Part shown: piece by piece, positions 54,093 to 63,046 of the stretch
Position numbering within the stretch: position 1 is the first letter of the stretch
Layout: each line of letters starts with the position of its first letter
Source of the DNA: Azoarcus sp. DN11
GTDB lineage: Bacteria > Pseudomonadota > Gammaproteobacteria > Burkholderiales > Rhodocyclaceae
Assembly: GCF_003628555.1 (NCBI RefSeq)
Contig: NZ_CP021731.1
Span: forward strand, 4,712,001-4,776,000
Reading direction: 5' to 3'
DNA: 64,000 nt
The notes under the pieces: generated by a model
Databases searched by the model: none
Seen by the model: only the letters and a program-made list of their open reading frames with translations
Told to the model about the DNA's origin: nothing
Position numbers and translations under genes: made by a program

Positions 54093-56108
54093 TCAGGATG
54101 CCTTGCGGGAAGCCCGCTGCTTGCGCGGCGCTTCGCGCTTGCCAGTCGAAGTGTCGACCGGCAGCGTTCCCTTGCAGTCCGGGTAGCGGTTGCACGACCA
54201 GAAGGCACCGCTCTTGCCCGTGCGCTGGCGCATCTGCGCGCCGCACTGGGGGCAGGACGGAGATGGTGGCAGCTTGATGGCGAGCGTCACACCGCGGTAC
54301 TGCTGCACGAGCTGGGCCATCCAGGCGGATTGCTTGGCGATGAAGGTATCCAGCGTCATCTGGCCGGCCTCGATCATGTCCAACGCCTGCTCCCAGACCG
54401 CCGTCGTGCCCGGATCGGCAATGGCGGCCGGCACGGTGTCGATCAAAGTGAAGGCGGCATCCGAGGCACGGATGGCACGGCCCTTCTTCAGCAGATAGTC
54501 GCGCCCAAGCAGGCCGCTGATGATGTTGGCGCGCGTGGCTTCGGTGCCGATGCCTGTCGTGTCCTTGAGCTTCTGCTTCTGGCGCGGGTCGGTGACGAGC
54601 CTGGCGACGCCCTTCATGGCCTTGACCAGTTCGCCCTGCGTGTAGGGCTTGGGCGGCAAGGTCTTCAGCGCCTTCAGATCGACATGGCCGACCTGGCAGG
54701 ACAATCCTGCTTGCAGTGCCGGTAGCACCTGGCTGCGCTGGGCGTCGTCGCCATCCGCATCGCCTTCCTCCTGCGCCGACAGTACCTGGCGCCACCCGGC
54801 CACAGCGATCTGCTTGCCCACGGCATGCAGCGACTGCCCGCCGCACGCGAACTGCGCCACCGTCCGGTCGAACTCGTGGTGGGGCAGGAACTGCGCCAGG
54901 TAATGCGCGCGGATCAGTCGGTAGACGGCCAGTTCCTTGTCGTTCATCGCCGAGAGGTTGGCCGGTTCCAGCGTCGGGATGATGCCGTGGTGCGCCGTGA
55001 CCTTGCTGTCGTTCCAGGCGCGCGAGCGCTGAGCCGGGTCCAGGCGGTCGATCAAGGGGCGCAGGCCGGGATCGGTCTTGACCAGGCTGTCGAGAACGGT
55101 CGGCACCTCGGCCAGCATGCTCTCGGGCAGGTAGCCGGAATCCGAGCGTGGATAGGTCGTCGCCTTGTGCGTCTCGTACAGCGCCTGGGCGATGTCCAGG
55201 GTTTCCTGCACTTCCAGGCCCAACTGCTTGGAACACACCTCCTGCAGCGTGCCCAGGTCGAACGGCAGCGGCGGACCTTCGCGCACGCGCTCCGTCTCGA
55301 CCGACACCACCTGGGCGCTGCCGGCGGCGCGCATGCGGTCTGCGGCCTGCTGGGCGACCGGCTGTTGCAAGCAACGGCCAGCATTGTCCATACACCCCTG
55401 CGACGGCGTCCAACTTGCGATGAAGGATTGGCCGGCATGGGACAGCGTGATGTCGATCGCCCAGAACGGCACCGAGACGAAGCTCGCAATCTCGCGGTCG
55501 CGATCCACCACCAGCTTCAGTGTTGGCGTCTGCACCCGGCCCACCGACAGCACACCGGTGTAGCCAGCCTGCCGTCCCAGCAGGGTGAACAGCCGGCTCA
55601 GGTTCATGCCGATCAGCCAGTCGGCACGCGAACGGGCCAGGGCCGAGTAGTACAGCGGCAGCGTCTCGGCCGACGGCTTCAGCGCGCCCAGTGCCTTGCG
55701 GATCGACGCATCGTTGAGCGCTGACAGCCACAGCCGCTGGATCGGCCCGCGGTAGCCGCACAACTCGATGATCTCGCGGGCAATCATCTCGCCTTCGCGG
55801 TCGGCGTCGGTGGCGATCACCAGCTCGCTGGCTTGACCGACGAGCTGCGTGACGATCTTGAACTGCGTGGCGGTCGCAGCCTTGGGCTCGACACGCCAGC
55901 GCTCGGGAAGGATGGGCAGTTGCTCGAGAGTCCAGCGCTTGTAGCGCTCGTCATAGCCCTCGGGCGGAACCGCTTCGACCAGATGACCGATGCACCAGGT
56001 CACCACGACACCCGCGCCGCTGTAGCAGCCGGAACCACGCTGGCCAGCCCCCAGCACACGGGCGATGTCCTTGCCTTGCGAAGGCTTCTCGCACAGGAAC
56101 ACGCGCAT
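54093..56108 (-). CDS. topB: DNA topoisomerase III
   Basis: 671 residues. Toprim motif ATDADREGEM, DNA-gate segment SVGRVQTPTL, catalytic tyrosine in TTYPRSDSGY, and a C-terminal C4 zinc finger CPQCGAQM ... CNRYPDC. Type IA topoisomerase carried by PFGI-1 elements and IncP-like plasmids, serving replication or transfer intermediates. The tail is basic. Confidence 0.93.
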   Translation of the reverse strand: MRVFLCEKPSQGKDIARVLGAGQRGSGCYSGAGVVVTWCIGHLVEAVPPEGYDERYKRWTLEQLPILPERWRVEPKAATATQFKIVTQLVGQASELVIATDADREGEMIAREIIELCGYRGPIQRLWLSALNDASIRKALGALKPSAETLPLYYSALARSRADWLIGMNLSRLFTLLGRQAGYTGVLSVGRVQTPTLKLVVDRDREIASFVSVPFWAIDITLSHAGQSFIASWTPSQGCMDNAGRCLQQPVAQQAADRMRAAGSAQVVSVETERVREGPPLPFDLGTLQEVCSKQLGLEVQETLDIAQALYETHKATTYPRSDSGYLPESMLAEVPTVLDSLVKTDPGLRPLIDRLDPAQRSRAWNDSKVTAHHGIIPTLEPANLSAMNDKELAVYRLIRAHYLAQFLPHHEFDRTVAQFACGGQSLHAVGKQIAVAGWRQVLSAQEEGDADGDDAQRSQVLPALQAGLSCQVGHVDLKALKTLPPKPYTQGELVKAMKGVARLVTDPRQKQKLKDTTGIGTEATRANIISGLLGRDYLLKKGRAIRASDAAFTLIDTVPAAIADPGTTAVWEQALDMIEAGQMTLDTFIAKQSAWMAQLVQQYRGVTLAIKLPPSPSCPQCGAQMRQRTGKSGAFWSCNRYPDCKGTLPVDTSTGKREAPRKQRASRKAS

Positions 56109-56321
56109 GCTGAAGCCTCCTCGGGAATGTGCGGTTCATCAGATGGACGACAGCATGGCTGGGCCAGGTGAGACCGGCCGCAAGGAAGCCGGACGGCATG
56201 GACACCGATTTGTGATCGGCTGGGGAATCGCTGCCGCGGCCGTATGCACGGATCGCGGCGGTATGAGAGGCGGGAGATTGGTGTCGGGAGGGCGACTGGA
56301 ACTCGGTGGACCGCAGTGGAA

Positions 56322-56338
56322 CTATCCCCAGGGGATAG
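56322..56338. repeat. Palindromic repeat copy 1
   Basis: CTATCCCC-A-GGGGATAG, perfect 8-bp arms with a single central base, between topB and ssb. Same core as 58210-58224 and 59295-59315. Confidence 0.7.
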
Positions 56339-56393
56339 CCCGCTGGTGCATGGCGGGCGTCTGACGGTTGCTACAGCCGCCCGCGATGATCGG

Positions 56394-56777
56394 CTACTGG
56401 CCCCCGGCCGGTTTGGCGCCGAGCATCACCGTCTCGATGCGATACGGCAGGATGCCGACGCGCCGGGCTTCGATCTTGAAGGTGACGCGCTCGTTCTCGT
56501 CGGCGTCCTCCCATTCGTCGCGCACGGTACGGCCTTCGACCAGAACGCGCATGCCTTTCTGGTACAGCGACTGCCAGTGCTCGGCATCGCGGTGCCACAG
56601 CTCCACCGGCGCCCAGAAGCCGCCGCGGTCCTCGTACTCGCCATCCCTCTTCGGGATCGGATTGTCGAAATAGACGTTCAGCCGCAGCAGCCTGCGCGGT
56701 TCGTCATTGCCGTTGGGGAATTCGCGGTAGTCCGGCGCAGAACCGATGTTGCCCTCGCCGACGAAGTGCGTGCTCAT
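56394..56777 (-). CDS. ssb: Single-stranded DNA-binding protein
   Basis: 127 residues from the ATG at 56777. OB-fold pattern GNIGSAPDYREF, LRLNVYFDN, FWAPVELWHRDAEHW, QKGMRVLVEGR. Element-type SSB lacking the acidic DDDIPF tail. Coupled to the DUF3158 gene by an ATGA overlap. Confidence 0.88.
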   Translation of the reverse strand: MSTHFVGEGNIGSAPDYREFPNGNDEPRRLLRLNVYFDNPIPKRDGEYEDRGGFWAPVELWHRDAEHWQSLYQKGMRVLVEGRTVRDEWEDADENERVTFKIEARRVGILPYRIETVMLGAKPAGGQ

Positions 56778-57322
56778 GGTGACTCCTTGGGGGTGGAGGG
56801 AATGGATGCGACATGCCCATGGGCACGCCGCAGATACGTCGCCTCGGCCCGCGCCATCCTGCTGGCGCATTCCAGGGCGTGGCGGGCGATGCTGTGGGTC
56901 AGGCTGATCTGCATGTTCAGCGCGATGCGCTGCAGTTCGATCGCATACAGGTCGTCGATCAGCGAAGCCGATGTCGCGGGGCGCGCAAGCAGCGCCTCCC
57001 ACAAGGCCACGCCCATGGCCGAGCGGTCGAGGTTGCGCCAGCGCAGGAAGGTCGTCCCTGCGCCAGTCGCCTGCTGGGCCAGGTGCACATCGAGCACGCT
57101 GAAAGGATAGGCCCGCGCCTGCGGTAGCACCTGCCGTTGTGCCAGGGCGATCAACTCGTCGCGCAGCGCCATGCACTGGCTGGCCCAAGTCTCCAGACTC
57201 CCCTTACCTTTAAAAGGCTGTAAAAGGCCTTTTAGGTAGCCGGCGTGTTCCAGCCGCTGGAAGTCCGCCTGTCCCAGCGGAATGAAGCGCGCCGGACGGC
57301 CGGAAGAAGAAGGTGCCGTCAT
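56774..57322 (-). CDS. DUF3158 family ICE protein
   Basis: 182 residues. FIPLGQADFQRLEHAGYLKGLLQPFKGKGSLE and FLRWRNLDRSAMGVALWE are typical of DUF3158. Overlaps both neighbours by 4 nt in the order TIGR03761 - DUF3158 - ssb. Function unknown, part of the ICE replication block. Confidence 0.82.
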   Translation of the reverse strand: MTAPSSSGRPARFIPLGQADFQRLEHAGYLKGLLQPFKGKGSLETWASQCMALRDELIALAQRQVLPQARAYPFSVLDVHLAQQATGAGTTFLRWRNLDRSAMGVALWEALLARPATSASLIDDLYAIELQRIALNMQISLTHSIARHALECASRMARAEATYLRRAHGHVASIPSTPKESP

Positions 57323-58086
57323 GCCTTGGCGTCCTCGTCTTGCGCCGTGGTGTCGGCTGCGCCATCGGTGAGGCCTGGCTCCGATGCGTCAGCGGACGGT
57401 ACCTCGGGCCGGTTTCCCCGTCGCGCGATGGGTGGCGCAAAGCGCGAACGGCGCGTGCCTTCGAGCACGTCCTGCGGCAACTCGCCAAACTTCTCCTGTG
57501 CCGCCCGCGCCGCGGCGCTCTTCGCCGCGAAGTCGTCGCGCGTCGTGCCGGAGTAACGGTACTGCTGTGCCAGGGCGAACAAGCTGCGCAGTGCATGCGC
57601 ACCGTCGTTGAGCCAGCGCTCCAGCGTGCTGCGGTCGATCAGCGCGGTGTGGTGCGCCAGGATCAGCTTGCGCGCCAGATCGTCGTAGTCGGCCAACAGG
57701 TATACCGCCATGAAACCGAGCTGCGCATTCACAAACAGCGGCAGCTTGACCGGCTGCACGTTCATGTTCTCACCCAGGGACAGCGCTGGCGGCACGTCGG
57801 ACAGGGCTTGCTCCACCTGTTCGCGCAAGGTCTGCAAGCGGGTCTTCGTATCGGCCAGCTTGTCCTCGATGCGCAGCATCCACCAGTCCGAGTAGGGATC
57901 GTCCTGCTCGGCGCCGCGCTTCATCTTGTTCATCACGCTGAGGTAGCCGTTGAGGCCGATGATGCCGGGGCGCCCCTCGGTCGGTGCGCGACCGTGCCAA
58001 ATACGAGAGGCATGATGCGTATGCATCGTCAGCGACATCGCGCTGCGCAGCGATCCGAGATTCAGTTGCAGGGGTTCGTTGGCCAT
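57319..58086 (-). CDS. ICE protein, TIGR03761 (PFL_4669) family
   Basis: 255 residues. SLTMHTHHASRIWHGRAP, IIGLNGYLSVMNKMKRGAEQDDPYSDWWMLRIE and ALFALAQQYRYSG-type segments match this family. Replication-block protein of unknown function. Upstream gap carries palindrome copy 2. Confidence 0.85.
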   Translation of the reverse strand: MANEPLQLNLGSLRSAMSLTMHTHHASRIWHGRAPTEGRPGIIGLNGYLSVMNKMKRGAEQDDPYSDWWMLRIEDKLADTKTRLQTLREQVEQALSDVPPALSLGENMNVQPVKLPLFVNAQLGFMAVYLLADYDDLARKLILAHHTALIDRSTLERWLNDGAHALRSLFALAQQYRYSGTTRDDFAAKSAAARAAQEKFGELPQDVLEGTRRSRFAPPIARRGNRPEVPSADASEPGLTDGAADTTAQDEDAKA

Positions 58087-58209
58087 GGAGACGACTCGCG
58101 GGGAATGAATGTGTCGCCAGCATCGGCATCAGGCGGAAGGCTGTCAGTCATCAAACCGCCGCCGGTGTCCGCCCGGTTTGCCTGATGCGGAAGGCCGCCT
58201 GTGCCGGCT

Positions 58210-58224
58210 ATCCCCTGGGGATAA
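58210..58224. repeat. Palindromic repeat copy 2
   Basis: TATCCCC-T-GGGGATA, preceded by GCCTGTGCCGGC, which is also present before copy 3. Located between the TIGR03761 and LOTUS-domain genes. Confidence 0.7.
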
Positions 58225-58286
58225 CGCGGAAGGCAAAGCAAGGCATGAGCTGCTGGCACAGCGTCATGCAATGTCGTCGCGTAAGG

Positions 58287-59219
58287 CTATGTCTCTCGTG
58301 CCCTGAACCAAGCGGCACGCCGACCATCCACATCGCGGTAGCGAAGCTCGAACAGGCGGGACTCATGCACCACCTGGCGCCAACTGCTGCATCCATATTT
58401 GGCGGGCAGTTGCTCGGGATGCCGTTCGGAAATCCACCGTCCGGCCGCGGCGACGGGCGTCCATCCCTCGACGGCCAGTTCCCCGGCCGCCTCGCGCAAT
58501 GCGCGAACGATGCCGGCCGCCGGCCAATCCACCGTTCCGTCCGGTGCAATGCCGTTGACCACCAGGTCGTGAAACACATCCGACTGGACGAACTCCGCCG
58601 CCAGGCTGCGCGCCTGATCCATGTGTTCGGCCCAACCACGCAGTTGCTCGAAATGCTGATCGATGCGGGTGTAGGCGGTGGTCAGCGCATCGTGCGCGGT
58701 GTGGCACCCCTTGATTGTCCAGAGGTCGTGCTGGTCGATGAAGTGGTGTACCAGGGCATTGCGCAGCGACACCAGATCCTTGAGGTCGGCCTGCGTCCTG
58801 ACGTAGTCCTCCGCAGACAGGCTCAGTTGCACCCGCGTGCGAAATGAAATCACGTCGGCGGACAGGTCCGGGCCCTTCTCGCTGACGTCACCGCCCTCCG
58901 TGACGACATACGATCCGAACAATTGACCTACCAGCGTACCCAAGGTCTTGGTCGCCGTGTCCTCGATGCGCTCCGCACGAATGGCCTCCAGTGAATGCGC
59001 AGGCCCCGAAATGTCATGATGGGCCACGATGGCCTTCATCAGGCGTTCGTATTGCTGAAGGCGCAACACGCAGCGGCCCAGCAGGCGCTGAACTTCTCGC
59101 TGCTGTGCCTGAAGTTCGTCATCGCTCGCGGGGCGGTGGGCTCCGGGGTGCAGCAATCCTGAGTCCAGACCATGCGGGTCGGAAGCCGTCGAAGGTATTG
59201 CTTCAGAGATCAGGTTCAT
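58287..59219 (-). CDS. OST-HTH/LOTUS-domain protein
   Basis: 310 residues from the ATG at 59219 (another possible start at 59255). N-terminal helical domain (RLLGRCVLRLQQYERLMKAI; LVSLRNALVHHFIDQHDL) and a C-terminal winged-helix LOTUS-like module (DWPAAGIVRALREAAGEL ... CSSWRQVVHESRLFELRYRDVDGR). LOTUS domains bind RNA or G-quadruplexes and often join nucleases. No nuclease domain is seen. It is flanked by palindrome copies 2 and 3. Confidence 0.7.
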   Translation of the reverse strand: MNLISEAIPSTASDPHGLDSGLLHPGAHRPASDDELQAQQREVQRLLGRCVLRLQQYERLMKAIVAHHDISGPAHSLEAIRAERIEDTATKTLGTLVGQLFGSYVVTEGGDVSEKGPDLSADVISFRTRVQLSLSAEDYVRTQADLKDLVSLRNALVHHFIDQHDLWTIKGCHTAHDALTTAYTRIDQHFEQLRGWAEHMDQARSLAAEFVQSDVFHDLVVNGIAPDGTVDWPAAGIVRALREAAGELAVEGWTPVAAAGRWISERHPEQLPAKYGCSSWRQVVHESRLFELRYRDVDGRRAAWFRARET

Positions 59220-59294
59220 TTGTGCCATCAGGCAGCAGTTTCGCCCATGGGACAACAGGGAGCAATCAAGAACGGAAGGAAGGCAGCCTGTGCC

Positions 59295-59315
59295 GGCTAT
59301 CCCCCGGGGATAGCC
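59295..59315. repeat. Palindromic repeat copy 3
   Basis: GGCTATCCCC-C-GGGGATAGCC, perfect 10-bp arms, preceded by GCCTGTGCC as in copy 2. Lies at the end of the STY4528-type gene. Confidence 0.75.
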
Positions 59316-59322
59316 CAGTCGA

Positions 59323-60525
59323 TCAGGGATCGCGCATCATCGACCGCAACTGCGCCAGGTAAGCGCGCGCCATCTCACGGTCGGGGCCATTGGACGCAGC
59401 AGGTGACGACGGCGCAGGAGCCGTGGCTCGAGGCGGTGGCGGCACTGGGCTGCCTTCGCCCGCCCAGGCCTTGAACTCCCCGCGAATCGCCTTCTGGATG
59501 ATGCCGAATAGGTAGCCAGCCGGATTGCGCACCGTGCCGCCGCGGCAGCGCGCCGCCCACTCGTCGAGCACCGCCTGCCGCTGGGCTTCGTCCACCTGCT
59601 GCAGAGCGATCAATGCACCTGCCTGCTGCTCGTCCTTCAAATTCAGGAAGCGCTCAGGCAGGCGCAGGTTCTGCAAGGCCTTCGCGCGCGGTATTGTACA
59701 TACTTCATTTATACGATCCTTACGTACGGTACGGTCTTCCTTCGGATTCCGAAGAGAGCCGTCCGGCGCGGGTTTTGGTCCTGCTCCGGATTCCGAAGAC
59801 GGGTGTTCTGCATTCCGAAGCAAGCCCTCCCTGCCTCCTTCGGAATCGTGATCGGTGCCATCCTGTGGATAAGTCTCTGGCATCCAGCCATGCCGGACCA
59901 TGCGCTGCGCGAGCACCTGCAGGCGTGTCGGCAGCATGCGACCGCTGAGCAACGGGTCTTCGGCGATTTCCTTCAGCGTGTGTATGCCGACGATCTGCAC
60001 CGCCTTGGCGGCATGGGTGAGGGCCTGGCTCACCAGACCCAAGTAGTCGGGGTCGAGTTGCATCGCCTCGAAAGGCGTCAGCGGTTCGTCGTGCAGAACA
60101 TAGAGGTTGCCCAGGATGCGGCCGGTCTTCGGATCGCGCCGTCGCCGCACCAGACTCAACCAGCGCGTCAGCCGCAGCAGCGTCAGGGCACGCGCGACGG
60201 TTTCGTGCGATGCCAGCGCCGCGCACGGCATCGACGCCAGGTAGGGCCGCAGCTGGTCGTAGGTCGGGAACGCGGTCACGCCGTCGTCGTTGAGCTGCAG
60301 GCGGAACACCTGCCAAGCGTTGCGCTCCAGCGGCGTCAGGCGCCGGTCGAGAAACAGCGCCCGCGGCACGCTCTCGTGGCGGTTGCCGCTGTAGAGGAAT
60401 CCATCGGCGGCGGGCGCCGAGGCTTGGCTTGATCGTGGGTCCGGTGCCAGCTCGCGCAGCGCATCGTCGAACAACGCCGACAGCACCAAGGGACCATCGC
60501 GCCGTGGCGCGCCGCCCGTGGCCAT
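59323..60525 (-). CDS. STY4528-type ICE replication protein
   Basis: 400 residues. Winged-helix-like N-terminal half (RRLTPLERNAWQVFRLQLNDDGVTAFPTYDQLRPYL ... LTLLRLTRWLSLVRRRR) and a variable middle with repeated LRN(A/P) segments encoded by ATTCCGAAG repeats, then AGYLFGIIQKAIRGEF. Related proteins are called pathogenicity-island replication proteins. Starts 3 nt after the DUF2857 stop. Confidence 0.8.
   Translation of the reverse strand: MATGGAPRRDGPLVLSALFDDALRELAPDPRSSQASAPAADGFLYSGNRHESVPRALFLDRRLTPLERNAWQVFRLQLNDDGVTAFPTYDQLRPYLASMPCAALASHETVARALTLLRLTRWLSLVRRRRDPKTGRILGNLYVLHDEPLTPFEAMQLDPDYLGLVSQALTHAAKAVQIVGIHTLKEIAEDPLLSGRMLPTRLQVLAQRMVRHGWMPETYPQDGTDHDSEGGREGLLRNAEHPSSESGAGPKPAPDGSLRNPKEDRTVRKDRINEVCTIPRAKALQNLRLPERFLNLKDEQQAGALIALQQVDEAQRQAVLDEWAARCRGGTVRNPAGYLFGIIQKAIRGEFKAWAGEGSPVPPPPRATAPAPSSPAASNGPDREMARAYLAQLRSMMRDP
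59740..59846. repeat. Cluster of ATTCCGAAG repeats inside the replication gene
   Basis: ATTCCGAAG occurs at 59746-59754, 59790-59798 and 59812-59820, and inverted at 59838-59846. The first copy is part of a near-palindrome CTTCGGATTCCGAAG (59740-59754). The spacing of 44, 22 and 26 nt is close to multiples of two helical turns. Iteron-like; possible origin within the rep gene. Confidence 0.55.
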
Positions 60526-60528
60526 GGA

Positions 60529-61089
60529 CTACACGACTCCCTGGTCGATCCAGTTCCGAATCGCCGCCCAGATCACCGACATCGGCAGCATCAGGGTTTC
60601 GGCGAGGTCCATGGTCAGCGCCAGCATCGCCACGTCGTCGTCCAGCGCGATGTGACGCTCGGTGATACCGGCCTTCCAGTGCTCCCACAAGGCAGCGTCC
60701 TGCACCTCGTCCAGCACCGGATGCCGCCCCTTGCGCTTGGGCAACCCGAGGATGTCGCGCCGTAGGGCGACTTCCTGATGCGTGAGGCCGTAGAAGCGGC
60801 TCACCATCTCCGTGCTCGCACCCAGGCGCAGCATGCGATCCACCGTGGCGATTTCCTGCTCCACGTCATGCACCTGGTTCAGCAGCCGTTTCAGCACCTC
60901 GCGGTTGACCGAGACCGAGCACCACGACACCGTGGCGTTGACCAGCACGCTGACCAGCGCCGGATGCTTGAGCGCATCCAGTTCCTCGTCGCCAAAGCCC
61001 ATCGCCTTGCAGCGACGCAGTTGGCCGTTGCGCAGATCGTGCAGCGCCTGGGCGATGACGGCCTGGTTGAGCGGATGGGGTGACGACAT
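60529..61089 (-). CDS. DUF2857 domain protein (BisD-like position)
   Basis: 186 residues. LRRCKAMGFGDEELDALKHP, MVSRFYGLTHQEVALRRDILGLPKRKGRHP match DUF2857. In ICEclc a protein at this place after parB is part of the activator that starts transfer competence. That function is inferred from gene order. Confidence 0.8.
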   Translation of the reverse strand: MSSPHPLNQAVIAQALHDLRNGQLRRCKAMGFGDEELDALKHPALVSVLVNATVSWCSVSVNREVLKRLLNQVHDVEQEIATVDRMLRLGASTEMVSRFYGLTHQEVALRRDILGLPKRKGRHPVLDEVQDAALWEHWKAGITERHIALDDDVAMLALTMDLAETLMLPMSVIWAAIRNWIDQGVV

Positions 61090-61104
61090 GGTGGCCTCCC
61101 ACGC

Positions 61105-62802
61105 TCAGGGTTTGTGGCTCGGGGCGACGGATGCCACACCGGTCTCCAGGTCCAGCAGGCGACGCGCCAGGCGCAGCAGCCGGAACAGCTTCACCAGGCC
61201 GGCGTCGCTCAGGCGCATGGACGTTCCGCCGCCGCGCAGCAGCGGCGCCAGGTCGTTGGCCAATCGCTCACGATCCAGGCCCGGCGCAGGTACCCGCGCC
61301 GCGCTCAGCGCATGCAGCAGCGTCAGCACGGCACGAGCGAAGGCCGGAAAGTCCTTTGTCTGGCAAATGGCAGTAGTCGCACAGATAAAGCCGATGCCGC
61401 TCTCACTGGGCTCGATGTGCTCGGCGACCGCAGCCTCCTCGGCGATCTCGCGAGCGAACTGTGCGATATGCACCCGGAGCCGGTCCGGCCCATCCAGTCC
61501 GGGCTCGATGTACCAGACATCTGAAATCGGGTAGAGCCCGCCGACCTGTACAGGAATCGCACGCAAGGCATCGGTCTCGAAATCGGGCAGCTTGTCGCCC
61601 ATCTGATCCGCCACCAGGCGCTGAATGGATTGCAGGCGTTCAGTGGTCAGCGCCGGAGACACGATGTGTCCCTGCAGACGCTCCGCATCGCGATCGGCCG
61701 GTTCTGGTGCGGCGCCTACTCCCTCACCTTGCTCATTGCCAAGCGCGAGCGCCGTAGCAGTCTGTGTCGGGGGAAGCTCGGCAACGGGTCCAGCCGGTGC
61801 GCCAGCCTGCTGAGCAGGTGTCGCCGCCGGAGGTGGCGATGCAGGCCTCGGCGTCGCGGGCACGATGGGTGCCGCCGGGCTCACAGGCGCCGGCTCGCGG
61901 GTCAAGGCCCGATGGCGGATTTCGCTGTCGTCGATCTCCAGGCTCAGCGTGTCATAGTCCGCTTCCAGGAAGTCGGCCATCTGACCCACCAGTTCGTCCT
62001 GCACCCGCTGGAACGAGAAGTCATCCGGCTGCGAGTCGAACTGCGACAGCACATCCTGGAACAGCGTGGCGAAGTCCACGGCGAGGTGACGGCCCAGCGC
62101 TCTCCGTTCCCAGGTGCGCTCGCACGCCTTGCGCAGCACCGCGAGCCGTTCCACCTGATGCCGGCCCAGCCCGCCGTACAGCACTGTCGGAATCGCCGGC
62201 AGCAGGTAGCGCACCGAATCCTGCATGCGACTGATGTGGGACTGCTGCACCGGATAGCCATCGCCCGTCAGGCGCCGCGCCAGCTCGGACTGAGTCAGCG
62301 TGCTGCCGGTTTCCTGTTCGTAGAACTCGCGCGCCTTCTCCACCCCCAGGGCGCGCTCGATGAATGTCAGGCCGCCGCGCAGCTCGTTTTCGGCGAGGTG
62401 GCCCGTCAAGGCGACGATTTCGCCCCGTTCTGGCCAGGGGCGGAACAGGCAGGAAATGCGGAAGAACCGTTCCTGCTTGGTCTCGGTCCACAGCTCGCGA
62501 AGAATGGCCAGTCGCGTATTGCCGCCATTGCGAATGATGAAGTGTTCTTCGCCGGGCCTGCGTGTGATCGCCGGTGAAGCATCCAGCCCGCGCTCACGGA
62601 TGGACGCCTTGATTTCCTCGTACGCCGGATTGCGCTTGACGCGAGGGTCGTGGTCATAGGGGCGCAACTGGTCCAGCGTTACGATCATCGGCGTATCGGC
62701 GATGGGGTCGCTCAAGACCGTTACCGTCGGACCGCTCCGCTCGAAGCCGGAGGCCATCAGCTTGGCGGCCATGTCCTGCGGGGTCAGATCAGCCAAGGCC
62801 AT
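61105..62802 (-). CDS. parB: ParB family protein (PFGI-1 class)
   Basis: 565 residues from the ATG at 62802. ParB/Srx N-domain (TLDQLRPYDHDPRVKRNPAYEEI; RNGGNTRLAIL), helix-turn-helix (LTQSELARRLTGDGYPVQQSHISRM), a Pro/Ala-rich linker (~330-390), and a C-terminal domain. Twice the length of chromosomal ParB, as usual in this ICE class. Overlaps the small gene upstream by 14 nt. Confidence 0.88.
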   Translation of the reverse strand: MALADLTPQDMAAKLMASGFERSGPTVTVLSDPIADTPMIVTLDQLRPYDHDPRVKRNPAYEEIKASIRERGLDASPAITRRPGEEHFIIRNGGNTRLAILRELWTETKQERFFRISCLFRPWPERGEIVALTGHLAENELRGGLTFIERALGVEKAREFYEQETGSTLTQSELARRLTGDGYPVQQSHISRMQDSVRYLLPAIPTVLYGGLGRHQVERLAVLRKACERTWERRALGRHLAVDFATLFQDVLSQFDSQPDDFSFQRVQDELVGQMADFLEADYDTLSLEIDDSEIRHRALTREPAPVSPAAPIVPATPRPASPPPAATPAQQAGAPAGPVAELPPTQTATALALGNEQGEGVGAAPEPADRDAERLQGHIVSPALTTERLQSIQRLVADQMGDKLPDFETDALRAIPVQVGGLYPISDVWYIEPGLDGPDRLRVHIAQFAREIAEEAAVAEHIEPSESGIGFICATTAICQTKDFPAFARAVLTLLHALSAARVPAPGLDRERLANDLAPLLRGGGTSMRLSDAGLVKLFRLLRLARRLLDLETGVASVAPSHKP

Positions 62803-63046
62803 TCTCCTGGGCCGGTATCCGGCTGATGGCTGCCTCCCGATCGGCACGACGAAGCTGCGCGCGAGCATTGAGCCCGGCACGATGGTCGCTCGCCGTCGAA
62901 CTGGTGTAGATCGATGCGCGACCTGGCTTGGTGAACTTCAAGTGGCCGCCTGGCGTGCGCACCACATGCCAACCTTCACCCAGGGCAAAGTCGATCAGCG
63001 CCCGCAGCCGCTTGTGGCCGCGCGCCAGGTCATGCGCGTTCGCCAT
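62789..63046 (-). CDS. Small HicA-like / Shi-position protein
   Basis: 85 residues. GWHVVRTPGGHLKFTKPGRASIYTSSTASDHR resembles the HicA double-strand-RNA-binding fold with its conserved GGxH histidine. No HicB follows. Position between parA and parB equals that of shi in ICEclc. Overlaps both neighbours. Confidence 0.65.
   Translation of the reverse strand: MANAHDLARGHKRLRALIDFALGEGWHVVRTPGGHLKFTKPGRASIYTSSTASDHRAGLNARAQLRRADREAAISRIPAQENGLG

Noticed and set aside
62789-63046. Complete HicAB toxin-antitoxin system
   Set aside because: Only a HicA-like small protein is present; the next gene is parB and no HicB-like gene is found.
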